Shown here: one piece after another, positions 1 to 7,621 of the stretch
Layout of the letters: the number at the start of each line of letters is the position of its first letter
Numbering within the stretch: the first letter of the stretch is position 1
Origin: Rhodothermia bacterium
GTDB lineage: Bacteria > Bacteroidota > Rhodothermia > Balneolales > Balneolaceae
NCBI GenBank assembly: GCA_030427885.1
Contig: JAUICM010000005.1
Span: forward strand, 248,001-312,000
Length of the DNA: 64,000 bases
Direction of reading: 5' to 3'
Translations under genes and position numbers: made by a program
The notes under the pieces: model-generated
Told to the model about the DNA's origin: nothing
The model's input: the letters and a program-made list of their open reading frames with translations, nothing else
Databases searched by the model: none

Positions 1-31
1 TAGCATTTTGTAAAGACTTTGGTGATATACC

Positions 32-507
32 TTTGCGAGGATGAGCGAATGCGAGTGACGAAGCAATCTCGAGCGTGGAGAGAAGGAATACTGAGACTGC
101 TTCGCGGTGCTCGCAGATGGATGTTTTAGTAAGTGTGGGAAATAATATCTTAATGAGACCTTTTGCGAGGATGAGCGAATGCGAGTGACGAAGCAATCTC
201 GAATTTGGGGAGAAGGAACACTGGGACTGCTTCGCGGTGCTCGCAGATGGATGTTTTAGTAAGTGTGGGAAATAATATCTTAATGAGACCTTTTGCGAGG
301 AGTGAACGAATGTGAAAGACGAAGCAATCTCAAAGTGAGGGAAATGGAATGCAGAGACTGCTTCGCTTAGCTCGCAGATGGATGTTTTAAAAAGAGAGAA
401 CTAATATCGTAATGACACATTTGCGAGGATGAACGAATGTGAAAGACGAAGCAATCTCGAGCGTGGGGAGAAGGAATACTGGGACTGCTTCGCGCGGCTC
501 GCAGATG
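32..507. repeat. Tandem hairpin-forming repeat, four units (left of the GIY-YIG gene)
   Basis: Four copies of an about 88-bp unit begin near 32, 172, 292 and 420, separated by a semi-conserved spacer of about 40 bp. Each unit opens with TTTGCGAG, carries CGAAGCAATCTC, has an AG-rich centre, then GAGACTGCTTCG, and closes with GCTCGCAGATG. The two halves are imperfect complements (TGCGAG with CTCGCA, GAAGCA with TGCTTC), so each unit can form a long stem-loop. Reading frames crossing these units are repeat artefacts. Family identity is not known to me. Confidence 0.85.
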
Positions 508-518
508 AGGGTTATTAA

Positions 519-818
519 TTAAAATTCAAAACTTTCAGACAAATCTTTCCATTCAGGATTAATCGATTCAATTAGTTCAATTTTTTTTCTCCTAGAACCT
601 GATTTTATCTGTTTTTCTCTCAAGGAGGCATCTTCATTACTGGCACAAGTTTCGAAATAAACAAGCTTTGTGATGTTGTATCTTTTAGTGAATCCTTCCA
701 CAACTTTGTTTTTGTGTTCCCAAACCCTGTATAACAGATCAGAAGATTTACCGGTATACAACACCGTATTTCTTCTATTAGTCATAATATAAACATGATG
801 AGTACCTGTTAACTCCAT
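519..818 (-). CDS. Small GIY-YIG nuclease family protein
   Basis: A 99-residue single-domain GIY-YIG protein. The first strand reads VYIM and the second LYTG, standing for the GIY and YIG signatures. An arginine follows in the DLLYRVWEHK helix and a glutamate in REKQIK near residue 68, so the usual catalytic set (Tyr, Arg, Glu) appears intact. Stand-alone proteins of this size are common in Bacteroidota; their function is not established, although the fold is that of DNA endonucleases such as UvrC and homing enzymes. It lies exactly between two groups of four hairpin repeats, which suggests, as inference only, a link between the nuclease and spread of the repeat. Confidence 0.85.
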   Translation of the reverse strand: MELTGTHHVYIMTNRRNTVLYTGKSSDLLYRVWEHKNKVVEGFTKRYNITKLVYFETCASNEDASLREKQIKSGSRRKKIELIESINPEWKDLSESFEF

Positions 819-844
819 TCAGTAAAATAAAATAAATAACCACA

Positions 845-1323
845 TTTGCGAGGAGCGAGCGAATGTGAGTGACGAAGCAATCTCGAATTTGGGGAGAAGG
901 AATACTGGGACTGCCTCGCGTAGCTCGCAGATGGATGTTTTAAAAAGAGAGAACTAATATAGTAACGAGACCTTTTGCGAGGAGCGAGCGAATGCGAGTA
1001 ACGAAGCAATCTCAAGGTGTGGGAAATGGAATACTGAGACTGCTTCGCGTAGCTCGCAGATGGATGTTTTAGTAAGTGTGGGAAATAATATCTTAATGAG
1101 ACCTTTTGCGAGGAGTGAGCGAATGTGAGTGACGAAGCAATCTCGAGCGTGGGGAGAAGGAATATGAGACTGCTTCGCGTAGCTCGCAGATGGATGTTTT
1201 AAAAAAGGAGTTGGTAATAATGTCGTAATGAGACCTTTTGCGAGGATGAGCGAATGCGAGTGACGAAGCAATCTCGAATTTGGGGAGAAGGAATACTGGG
1301 ACTGCCTCACGTAGCTCGCAGAT
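845..1323. repeat. Tandem hairpin-forming repeat, four units (right of the GIY-YIG gene)
   Basis: Four further copies of the same unit start near 845, 974, 1105 and 1237. They keep the same orientation and 120-140 bp period as the left group. The last copy ends about 10 bp from the stop of the VOC-family gene. Several copies differ by small changes (GGATGAGCG or GGAGCGAGCG after TTTGCGA; CTTCGCG or CCTCGCG in the right arm), so the copies are diverged, not recent identical duplicates. Confidence 0.85.
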
Positions 1324-1333
1324 GGTATCAATA

Positions 1334-1825
1334 TTATTCTAACTCAGAAAGCAGGTCTCTCAGATCCAATGACCGGGTATACATGGTAATGGAACCATCT
1401 TCTTCTCTGGGCCATTGCTCCTTCGGTCGGTCCCAATACAACTCAACTCCGTTTTCATCAGGATCATCCAGATAAAGTGCCTCTGAAACCCCATGATCGG
1501 AATAACCAGTAAATGGATAACCTGCTTCGTATACCCGTTTAAATATTTCAGCAAGGTCCTTTCTGGTGGGGTAGAGAATGGCAGTGTGAAACAATCCGGG
1601 AATTCGCTTTGGAGCAGGCGGGGCTCCTTCACTTTGCCAGGTATTCAATCCTATGTGATGGTGATATCCCCCTGCAGATATGAATGCAGCCTGATCACCA
1701 TACATGGTAATTAACTCAAAACCCAACAGACCACAATAGAAATCGAGGGAACGTTGAATATCAGAAACTTTTAAGTGAACATGACCGATCCTGGTTTGAG
1801 AAGGTACTTTATAATCAGAACTCAT
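1334..1825 (-). CDS. VOC family protein (glyoxalase / extradiol dioxygenase-like)
   Basis: 163 residues with the vicinal-oxygen-chelate fold. The N-terminal module starts GHVHLKVSDIQRSLDFY and supplies the first metal histidine. A second histidine is in GLFHTAILYPT, and a C-terminal DPDENGVELYWDRP supplies the glutamate. This pattern resembles CatE/YfiE-type dioxygenases more than simple glyoxalase I. The substrate cannot be read from sequence. It is the last gene of a minus-strand cluster of small accessory enzymes and probably co-transcribed with 1838-2086, which ends 12 bp upstream. It lies directly against the repeat array. Confidence 0.8.
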   Translation of the reverse strand: MSSDYKVPSQTRIGHVHLKVSDIQRSLDFYCGLLGFELITMYGDQAAFISAGGYHHHIGLNTWQSEGAPPAPKRIPGLFHTAILYPTRKDLAEIFKRVYEAGYPFTGYSDHGVSEALYLDDPDENGVELYWDRPKEQWPREEDGSITMYTRSLDLRDLLSELE

Positions 1826-1837
1826 TGATTTTGAGTA

Positions 1838-2086
1838 TTATTTGGGAGTGTATTTCATTTTCATATACACGTCTCCGCGTTCAAGTTCACTAAGCATCTG
1901 GTCCAGTCTTTTCTGGCGGGTACTTTCACGCTTGGCCCGTGTTATCCATCCAATATAATCGTTTTGCTGATATGGAGGGCGGGATTTATAGGCTATTTTC
2001 AGACCGGATTTTTTTAGTGCTTCTTCAATAAAATCGGGCATAGGGTATCTGGGCCTGCTTAAACTTGAGAAATCGTCCTGTATCAT
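1838..2086 (-). CDS. YdeI/OmpD-associated-like small protein
   Basis: 82 residues. The segment YIGWITRAKRESTRQKRLDQML is typical of the C-terminal helical part of the YdeI/OmpD-associated (bacteriocin-protection) family. Full family members are about 190 residues with an extra N-terminal domain, so this is a short form; no truncated remainder is seen upstream. Function of the family is poorly defined. It sits 11 bp downstream of the ABM-like gene and 12 bp before the VOC gene, consistent with one transcript. Confidence 0.6.
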   Translation of the reverse strand: MIQDDFSSLSRPRYPMPDFIEEALKKSGLKIAYKSRPPYQQNDYIGWITRAKRESTRQKRLDQMLSELERGDVYMKMKYTPK

Positions 2087-2097
2087 CGTATAGAATT

Positions 2098-2415
2098 CTA
2101 TTCAAGTTTACTATAGATAGCTCTATCCATAGAGATATTCAATCTGGAAAACATCTCATTCATATTAAAACCTTCTTCTTTGTACGTAGCCTGAACTTTT
2201 ATCTTAGCTTTCTCAAGAACGGATTCATTTTCCCAAACGGCTATAGTAAGGCAGTTAAGATCACCTTCGTTATTCATGTTTGTATATGCTGAGTCTTCAA
2301 TGAATCCCTCCAGAGTTCTCAGAAATTTTCGATTTAAGTTCATGCGTTCCATGAACTCATTGATCCCAGCTTTTGGGATAAAGAATTTATCGATGAATAT
2401 TTTTTGTTCTGTCAT
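2098..2415 (-). CDS. Antibiotic biosynthesis monooxygenase-like (ABM fold) protein
   Basis: 105 residues with the length and pattern of the dimeric alpha-beta barrel family: an N-terminal strand (IFIDKFFIPKAGINEF), a helix with MNLNRKFLRTLEGFIED, then a strand around LTIAVWENESVLEKA. Family members act as small oxygenases or heme-degrading enzymes, but others are structural. No cofactor-binding residue can be assigned. It lies 6 bp downstream of the 79-residue protein in the same operon-like run. Confidence 0.55.
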   Translation of the reverse strand: MTEQKIFIDKFFIPKAGINEFMERMNLNRKFLRTLEGFIEDSAYTNMNNEGDLNCLTIAVWENESVLEKAKIKVQATYKEEGFNMNEMFSRLNISMDRAIYSKLE

Positions 2416-2421
2416 AATGGT

Positions 2422-2661
2422 CTACCAGATAGGCATTTGCTGCGCGTGAATATTAAGTTTTCTGAGTTTTAGTTTGATTTGAAGTGGATTCAGATCCACG
2501 CATTCAACCCGGAGTACTTTTTCCCAGTCCTCAAGGTCAATGCTCCAGTCCTTCACATTTGGCCAGTTATCTAAAGCCCGGGATAAACGACTTAATCCGT
2601 AACGGTCCTGAACAGAGGTTCGGAATACCAGACAATTGATTTGTGTAGCGCTATCATTCAT
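2422..2661 (-). CDS. Hypothetical protein, ferredoxin-like fold suspected
   Basis: 79 residues, not confidently recognised. The pattern (strand CLVFRTSV, helix with LSRLSRALDNW, strands WSIDLEDWEKVLRVE, then LKLRKLNIHAQQM) resembles the beta-alpha-beta arrangement of heavy-metal-associated (HMA) proteins. The metal-binding CxxC is absent. Its start overlaps the 3' end of the DHFR-like gene by 4 bp, indicating translational coupling. A similar small protein occurs at 14999-15220. Confidence 0.5.
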   Translation of the reverse strand: MNDSATQINCLVFRTSVQDRYGLSRLSRALDNWPNVKDWSIDLEDWEKVLRVECVDLNPLQIKLKLRKLNIHAQQMPIW

Positions 2662-3191
2662 GATTCTACCTGATAAATATTCTGGACCAATCCGGTTTGG
2701 TAACTAACAGAAGAAATATGCTTCAGTTTGATATCAGCTTGCAAAGAACCGAAAAGAGGGATACCCTCGCCGATCAGTACCGGGATCAGTGTTATGGTCA
2801 TTTCATTGATAACACCAGCGTTCAAAAATTGCTGGATAGTTACCCCGCCATCGATATACAAATGCCGGTAACCCCGGGATTCCATTTTTTGGAGAATCTC
2901 AGCAACAGTTCCGGAGCAAATGGAAACCTTCTGTGCCAGATAACCGGGAATCTCCAGGGGTCTGGAAGTAAGAACGATCACAGGCTTGGTGTAATGCCAT
3001 TCATCAAAAGTGAGTACTTTTTCAAAGGAGTTTCTACCCATTACGATTGCATCAACGGTGGAAATGTATTTCGAATAACCAAAGTCCTCACCCTCAATAT
3101 CATAATCGGGGTTCATAAGCCAGTCAATATCTCCATCAGGACGGGCTATAAACCCGTCCAGTGAAGTAGCTATAAATACAGATGTTTTAAT
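2658..3191 (-). CDS. Dihydrofolate reductase / RibD C-terminal family protein, no standard start codon
   Basis: The reading frame encodes the conserved N-terminus VFIATSLDGFIARPDGDIDW, then DAIVMGRNSFEKVL and a C-terminal LYIDGGVTIQQFL, all typical of the YyaP/YwjB-like DHFR-family reductases. The first ATG (3114-3116) lies after this conserved N-terminus, so a protein starting there would lack the first strand of the Rossmann-like fold. The frame is open back to the TAA that ends the DinB gene and contains no ATG, GTG or TTG upstream. The best alignment to a normal start is an ATT at 3189-3191 (ATT AAA ACA TCT). It may use ATT, have lost its start, or be read by reinitiation after dinB. Confidence 0.7.
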   Translation of the reverse strand: MKTSVFIATSLDGFIARPDGDIDWLMNPDYDIEGEDFGYSKYISTVDAIVMGRNSFEKVLTFDEWHYTKPVIVLTSRPLEIPGYLAQKVSICSGTVAEILQKMESRGYRHLYIDGGVTIQQFLNAGVINEMTITLIPVLIGEGIPLFGSLQADIKLKHISSVSYQTGLVQNIYQVES

Positions 3192-3203
3192 ATAAAATTG
3201 CTT

Positions 3204-3713
3204 TTAGCGTTCCCAGAAGAAGGGAGGTTCAATACCCAGCGATCTGAGATATACATAACCCTGTCCGCGGTGATGGATCTCATTATCAATAAGATAAAAT
3301 AAATGAGAAATGATAGTGCCCTCATACTGCCCGTAAGCCGTTTCTGTGGTACGTAGTCTTTCGGGAGTTACTTTCTTCCAGGACTCATTTATAGAATCAG
3401 TAGCCCAATCCCAAAGTGCCAGTATGTCTTTTTTGGTTTTAGGCTCAATATTAAGTTCACCAGTTTCCATATCACTGAATTGGAGCCATTTATTCGGCTC
3501 AGCGATACCAGCTGCAGCAGGCGCACCCATAACGAGAAGCTCATTAGCCATCTCTCCGAAAGTTCGCATTCCACCGATGGAATGAGTGAAAAGTTTATCC
3601 TCCGGGAAAGCTTCGATGGCTTTACGGGTTAGTCGGCGATGACCTTGCCAGTGTTCCAGAAGTTCATCAGTGGTAAGGGTTGTTTGTACGGTAATTGTTT
3701 CTTGTTCTTGCAT
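3204..3713 (-). CDS. DinB family protein
   Basis: 169 residues of the DinB four-helix-bundle family. Features include LTTDELLEHWQGHRRLTRKAI in the first helix, a histidine in FTHSIGGMRTFGEMANELL, and the C-terminal NEIHHRGQGYVYLRSLGI with the paired metal-ligand histidines. Family members are putative metal-dependent enzymes, some acting as thiol transferases with bacillithiol or mycothiol. The presence of a YtxJ-like bacillithiol protein in this window makes that plausible, but it is inference. It is the first gene after the WYL regulator in the minus-strand cluster. Confidence 0.85.
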   Translation of the reverse strand: MQEQETITVQTTLTTDELLEHWQGHRRLTRKAIEAFPEDKLFTHSIGGMRTFGEMANELLVMGAPAAAGIAEPNKWLQFSDMETGELNIEPKTKKDILALWDWATDSINESWKKVTPERLRTTETAYGQYEGTIISHLFYLIDNEIHHRGQGYVYLRSLGIEPPFFWER

Positions 3714-3861
3714 CGTTCTATGGTTTAGTTGAAGATTACGATGCCAACTTAAAAGCCGCTACTGACAACCCTATGTCAGAGGGATTGAAATTTTATTAAG
3801 AAGGGAATGAATTATTTCGAATCAGCACTCTGAGCGACTCTCTGAGTACTTAGTGGTTTTC

Positions 3862-4833
3862 TTATTCCGAGTACTCGTTGATGTTATAGTGTCGTACCAG
3901 TTCTTCAGCTATATCCATCATTCGCACTTTAAAAGAATCTGGTTTGACCACAGTTACGGAACTTGTCCAGGTAAGGATCCAGCGGGACAGATATTCAAGG
4001 GAAGCACACAGGAAAGTCATCTCAATAGTATCCCCAACTGGTTTCTCCCAAGCCCAGCCGTGCCAGAACTTTTGATCTCCAATATATCGTGCATGCTCTT
4101 TATTAAATCTGAGAACCACTTCGGTGAGCTCTTTTTCCTCATGAAGGTTCTGTTCGTAATATTTCTGAAGAGTATGCTCTGTTGGCTGTCGAAGTGTGAT
4201 TCCAGTACTTGTATATTTTTTGAACCGATCGATCCTGAACAAGCGATAATCCTCCCGAAGCCGGCACCATGCTGCCAGATACCAGTGCCTTGACATAATA
4301 AGTAAACCAAGAGGCTCCACTTTTCGGTGAGTTACCTCATCGGTATATGGCCGGGAATAGCTTATCTCAATCAATTCTTTTTTGAAGATCGCATTTTGCA
4401 GAAAGCTGAAGATCTTATCGTCAGGAGCTTCAGTGGTGTTATCCATGGGGTGAAGAGTACGTACATGCTCATCCATGCTTTCCATGAACTCCTGTTCTTC
4501 CGGGGGTAGGGTGGAACGGATCTTATCAATAGCTGAAGAATATGCCCGGCCCAGGTCTGTGTTGATCCAGCGTTCCATGAGTCGCTCACCAGCCAGAAGT
4601 GATGCCGCTTCACTCTTGGTAAACATAACAGGAGGGAGGTGATAACCCTGAACAATGAAGTATCCTTTACCGGGTTCTGAACCAAGGGGCACACCGGCTT
4701 CTTCGAGCGCTCTCAGATCTCTGAAAACAGTTCTTTCACTTATATCATATCGTTCTGCAAGCTCATCCACAGAGGTGAACTTTCTGCCTTGCAGGTATAT
4801 GATAATGGCGGTAAGTCGGTCAATGCGGTTCAA
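3862..4833 (-). CDS. YafY family transcriptional regulator (HTH_11 plus WYL domain)
   Basis: 323 residues. An N-terminal helix-turn-helix (residues about 5-60, with the recognition-helix motif ISERTVFRDLRALEEAGVPL) is followed by the GKGYFI wing and a WYL domain (residues about 140-230; here MSRHWYLAAWCRLREDYRLFRIDR). A C-terminal WCX-like region follows. WYL domains sense ligands, and YafY proteins often control adjacent small metabolic genes. It lies upstream of dinB on the same strand with a 148-bp gap that could hold the dinB promoter, so control of the 1334-3713 cluster is likely. Confidence 0.88.
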   Translation of the reverse strand: MNRIDRLTAIIIYLQGRKFTSVDELAERYDISERTVFRDLRALEEAGVPLGSEPGKGYFIVQGYHLPPVMFTKSEAASLLAGERLMERWINTDLGRAYSSAIDKIRSTLPPEEQEFMESMDEHVRTLHPMDNTTEAPDDKIFSFLQNAIFKKELIEISYSRPYTDEVTHRKVEPLGLLIMSRHWYLAAWCRLREDYRLFRIDRFKKYTSTGITLRQPTEHTLQKYYEQNLHEEKELTEVVLRFNKEHARYIGDQKFWHGWAWEKPVGDTIEMTFLCASLEYLSRWILTWTSSVTVVKPDSFKVRMMDIAEELVRHYNINEYSE

Positions 4834-4978
4834 AAGGAAGTGATTTAGGTTCTATAGAACGAAAGGAAAGTATCACAATACCAACAGAAAAAAGAAAGGG
4901 GAGTAATCTGATTAATAATGGACTGGTTTAGAAAAGGTACCTGTTCTTGGTGGATCTTTACCAAACTTTTTTTACGGT

Positions 4979-5616
4979 CTATTTCCATTCATCAGGTCGC
5001 CTGATTTTTGGACCTATTGTATCTGGTAGTTGATGAGAAATCAAATCTTCTGACTTGAATTTTATAACATCAAAACAATATTGACTCAAGGATTTTGCAG
5101 TTCTAACATGTTGAGGCTGAACCAAAATAATAGTTTTTCCTAGTTCAGAAGAGACTATTCGGAATGCTTCACTCATATCAGTGTCATTAGTCAGAACTAA
5201 AGCTACGTCATATTGATCTTGAGTAGCTTCATATACCATGTGAACTGCAAGGTTTACATCAGAACCCTTTTCCTCTGGTAAATAGACTTTAACTAGTTCT
5301 TCCGTATCAACTAATGGCCTGTAAGCTTCATCGATCAAGAACTTTCCATATAAATCTCTAAATTTTCAGAGTGTAGTTCTAAGCCTCTCAGATAAGCGTT
5401 CTGTCTATGCGGCTTTGTTTGATCTTGAGCACCTGATACATGTGCAGTATAGTATTTGGAACATAAAATTTTATTCTTTTTATACTTTTTCTCAAGAATA
5501 CTTTTTGTGAAAGATTCAAGATCAAGCCATTTATACTTACGGTTCTCCTTATTTCTTTCCCCTCGAAATAAGTTGTAATACAAATTGAAGCCATCTATGT
5601 AGACAAATGTTCTCAT
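4979..5616 (-). pseudogene. NYN domain (LabA/DUF88-like) protein, frameshifted
   Basis: Two adjacent frames together spell one NYN/PIN-like RNase-type domain. The upstream frame (5335-5616) has the N-terminal VYIDGFNLYYN with the first acidic residue. The downstream frame (4979-5338) has EEKGSDVNLAVHMV and ALVLTNDTDMSEAF, the remaining acidic motifs. They join near 5340-5375, where the family expects a YGKF-like strand; a one-base indel would restore a 210-residue protein. No methionine or other start is needed for the second half if the frame is restored. It is either a recent pseudogene or a sequence error. Its transcription would begin just past the terminator at 5628-5654. Confidence 0.75.
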
Positions 5617-5627
5617 AAATTATGAAC

Positions 5628-5654
5628 AAAAAAAAACCCATACCGAAGCATGGG
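5628..5654 (-). terminator. Rho-independent terminator at the distal end of the cassette array
   Basis: On the minus strand CCCAT, a loop of about 9 bases, ATGGG and then a run of about nine T form a compact terminator. It would stop transcription coming out of the integron-like cassettes before the NYN gene. Confidence 0.7.
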
Positions 5655-5746
5655 CCTGCCCTGAACAGAGTTCGAGGGTGTATTAATTTCTCTTCAAATA
5701 TAAATATTATATAGACAAATGTCATTTCAGTTTCAACTGTAACTCC

Positions 5747-5857
5747 TAATGAACCGGTGTTTAAGCGGCGAATCTGGAGGTTAAAATTAAAGACACGAAC
5801 CGCGTTATCAGAGCTGTGTCCGACCGCCGGCGGATCCGCTTGAAACGCTTGTTAGGC
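5747..5857 (-). other. attC site 1 (distal, partly decayed)
   Basis: The gene-proximal side is intact: GCCTAAC (R'') and AAGCGTTTCAAGCGG. The far side reads CCGCTTAAACACCGGTTCATTAG, with several changes from the array consensus, including loss of the G of the cleavable GTT. It is the last site of the array, 111 bp long, and may no longer accept insertions. Confidence 0.8.
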
Positions 5858-5877
5858 TAACAGACTTAAAGTCTGAT

Positions 5878-6369
5878 TTACCAATCAGGTTTAAAATCAT
5901 CATTTACTAATTTTCCTTTTCCAAAAATTTTTCTATTAATCACCTTTCCTGTAGAGTCAAAATATGCCCATACTCCATCTTTTTGATGGTTGGATGTCCA
6001 CCCACCACTTTGTTTTACCTGACCATTTTCATAATAAATTGACCAAGCCAAAAATTTTTGACCAAAATTAGTAGAATCAACATCGATGGGGTTATAAATT
6101 TCAAAAGTCTCTTTTAACAATTTTGAAATTTTATTATTGCTTGAGACTAAAACTAATGTGTCACTCAACATTGAATAAGAACCAGCTTGGTATTCATCTG
6201 AAAAAATTTGATCACCGTAAAAAGTTAGAACGCTTAGAGTGTAGTTACCATCTCTCAAATTTAAAGAGACATTGGAATTAGGACTAAAAAGCTCCATGTC
6301 AGAAATATTCTGAGCATTTAATAGTTCTGAGCAAGCTAATACAATCAGTGAAATTAATAAGATTTTCAT
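5878..6369 (-). CDS. Cassette gene: secreted MORN/YwqK-like protein
   Basis: 163 residues with a signal peptide (ILLISLIVLACSELLNAQ). The C-terminal half contains IYYENGQVKQSGGWTSNHQKDG and WAYFDSTGKVINRKIF, which match the repeated YYxNGQxKxxG pattern of MORN-2/YwqK-type proteins. It is probably periplasmic or outer-membrane associated; the role is unknown. The start codon lies about 10 bp inside the cassette start and the stop 20 bp before attC 1. The cassette ends GTTAGGC and GCCTAAC match. A 15-bp palindrome (5861-5875) lies between stop and attC. Confidence 0.75.
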   Translation of the reverse strand: MKILLISLIVLACSELLNAQNISDMELFSPNSNVSLNLRDGNYTLSVLTFYGDQIFSDEYQAGSYSMLSDTLVLVSSNNKISKLLKETFEIYNPIDVDSTNFGQKFLAWSIYYENGQVKQSGGWTSNHQKDGVWAYFDSTGKVINRKIFGKGKLVNDDFKPDW

Positions 6370-6378
6370 TTTCGTTAG

Positions 6379-6499
6379 CCTAACGACCCGGCGTTTAAGC
6401 GGCGCGGGGATTATGATTTCTTTGAAGTAGCGAAATTAATTCCTGGCAATCAAGTTGCATCGCACCTCGTCCGCGTCCGATTTAAAACGCATGTTATAG
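6379..6499 (-). other. attC site 2
   Basis: 121 bp. R'' on the minus strand is CTATAAC and R' is GTTAGGC, each belonging to a different cassette as expected for a filled array. The L boxes are ATGCGTTTTAAATCGGA and CGCCGCTTAAACGCC. The central spacer is unlike the two common spacer types of this array. Confidence 0.85.
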
Positions 6500-6664
6500 G
6501 GCGATTGATGGCAGGATTGGAAATTATTTTAACGCTCTATGTTTGAGTAGTAGCGGATTAGACACACATACATTTCAATAATTAAGATAACCAATAAAAG
6601 ACAAAAGCTTATTAGGTATGCCCTCAAACCACTATTAATTATACACGTTGTTGGCAGTAGTTTT
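6500..6664 (-). other. Spacer with GTTGGC-type boundary, possible second attC family
   Basis: 165 bp without a gene between attC 2 and the last gene of the six-gene block. On the minus strand it begins ACTGCCAACAACGTGTATAA (complement of 6639-6658), five bases after the stop of the 6665-7153 gene. The other end of the block has GTTGGCGGT (complement of 10169-10177), 16 bp before the sigma-factor start, so the two ends are inverted matches (8 of 9). From memory this resembles attC-like intergenic sequences of Flavobacteriia. Confidence 0.45.
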
Positions 6665-7153
6665 TTACTTCTTTCTCATGTTTTTGAACAGTCTGATAAA
6701 AATGTAGATATGACTTAAAAAAGTCGTTAAACCGTAAGTCACAAACATCAACCAAATGAAGCCTAGGTTTTGGTTGTAAAGTTCAAGTCCGAAAAACTGT
6801 GGGAAAGCTGTAATCAAATCTCCAAATCCAACGACGTTGAAAATCCATACTAATGGAAGGGCAAAACTCCATTTATTTTTCAGGCCGATTACAGCAATGA
6901 TTGCTAAGATTGCTGTGGTAAAATCGAGCAGGCCAACGGTGGTTAAAAATTCAACAGGAAATCCATCATAAAACTGCTCTTTTGCCATAAAGGACAATCC
7001 CAAATAGCGAAAGGTGTTGAGGAATACAAAAGGCAGAAGTGCTTCATATATTGGCAGCTTAGAAACACGGGGCTGTATCCAATATCTAAATCCGATTATG
7101 ATTGCAATCGTACCCGTAAGGGCTTGTAAATTGATGATTGTGAAATTGTCCAT
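6665..7153 (-). CDS. Multi-pass membrane protein, unknown function
   Basis: 162 residues with about five hydrophobic segments (around residues 8-23, 38-55, 74-90, 96-118, 128-155) and a basic C-terminus (LFKNMRKK). Not confidently assigned to a family. The start is 2 bp from the stop of the DUF1772-like gene, so it is the last gene of the six-gene cassette operon. Neighbours are also small integral membrane proteins and an SDR enzyme. Confidence 0.7.
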   Translation of the reverse strand: MDNFTIINLQALTGTIAIIIGFRYWIQPRVSKLPIYEALLPFVFLNTFRYLGLSFMAKEQFYDGFPVEFLTTVGLLDFTTAILAIIAVIGLKNKWSFALPLVWIFNVVGFGDLITAFPQFFGLELYNQNLGFIWLMFVTYGLTTFLSHIYIFIRLFKNMRKK

Positions 7154-7155
7154 GA

Positions 7156-7620
7156 TTAATTGTTTTGATTTAGTGAATTTTTATATGCTCTAACCGAAAA
7201 TATTGCTGCCACCATAACGAAAGTTGCCCTTACCCAATGTAGCATAAGCCACATATTGAGCTTGCTTGCGGCTACTTCGGCTGAGTATTTCATATCCATA
7301 AAACCGAAGTTGGTAGGTAAGTGATAGACACTGGTAATGGTGCAGGTGATCATTAATCCCACCAAGGCAATGATCCAATTCTTACGCACAGCTTTTTGAT
7401 CTTTTGTAGTCACTACCATTGCCACAGTGGCGATGAGTGCGGGCAGTAAAATTCCCATAGTAGGAGCTAATAGCAGTGGGAACTGAATCCCGAATTGTTG
7501 CATAAACTCTATCGGGTCTAAGGTCAGCCAATACCCGCCAAAACCAAGACCGATAACCACTAGATTTCCGATAAAGGCAGAAGTGCCAATAATTGCGATA
7601 TAGGGAAGTGCTTTCTTCAT
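7156..7620 (-). CDS. DUF1772-like membrane protein
   Basis: 154 residues with four hydrophobic helices. The C-terminal LNMWLMLHWVRATFVMVAAIFSVRAY, with an invariant-looking W..LHWVR, is the hallmark of the DUF1772 (anthrone oxygenase-like) family. Some fungal relatives act with oxidoreductases in polyketide pathways; in bacteria the role is unknown. It lies 1 bp after the SDR gene stop and is translationally coupled. Confidence 0.6.
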   Translation of the reverse strand: MKKALPYIAIIGTSAFIGNLVVIGLGFGGYWLTLDPIEFMQQFGIQFPLLLAPTMGILLPALIATVAMVVTTKDQKAVRKNWIIALVGLMITCTITSVYHLPTNFGFMDMKYSAEVAASKLNMWLMLHWVRATFVMVAAIFSVRAYKNSLNQNN

Positions 7621-7621
7621 A

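Noticed and set aside
32-1323. CRISPR array
   Set aside because: Units are about 88 bp, imperfect and internally palindromic, with similar rather than unique spacers, and no cas genes are nearby.
809-1475. Protein-coding frames across the repeats
   Set aside because: The translations follow the repeat period and show no protein-like conservation.
5878-6369. Antitoxin of a toxin-antitoxin pair (YwqK label)
   Set aside because: The YwqK name is attached to MORN-like repeats; a signal peptide and lack of a toxin partner argue against an antitoxin role.
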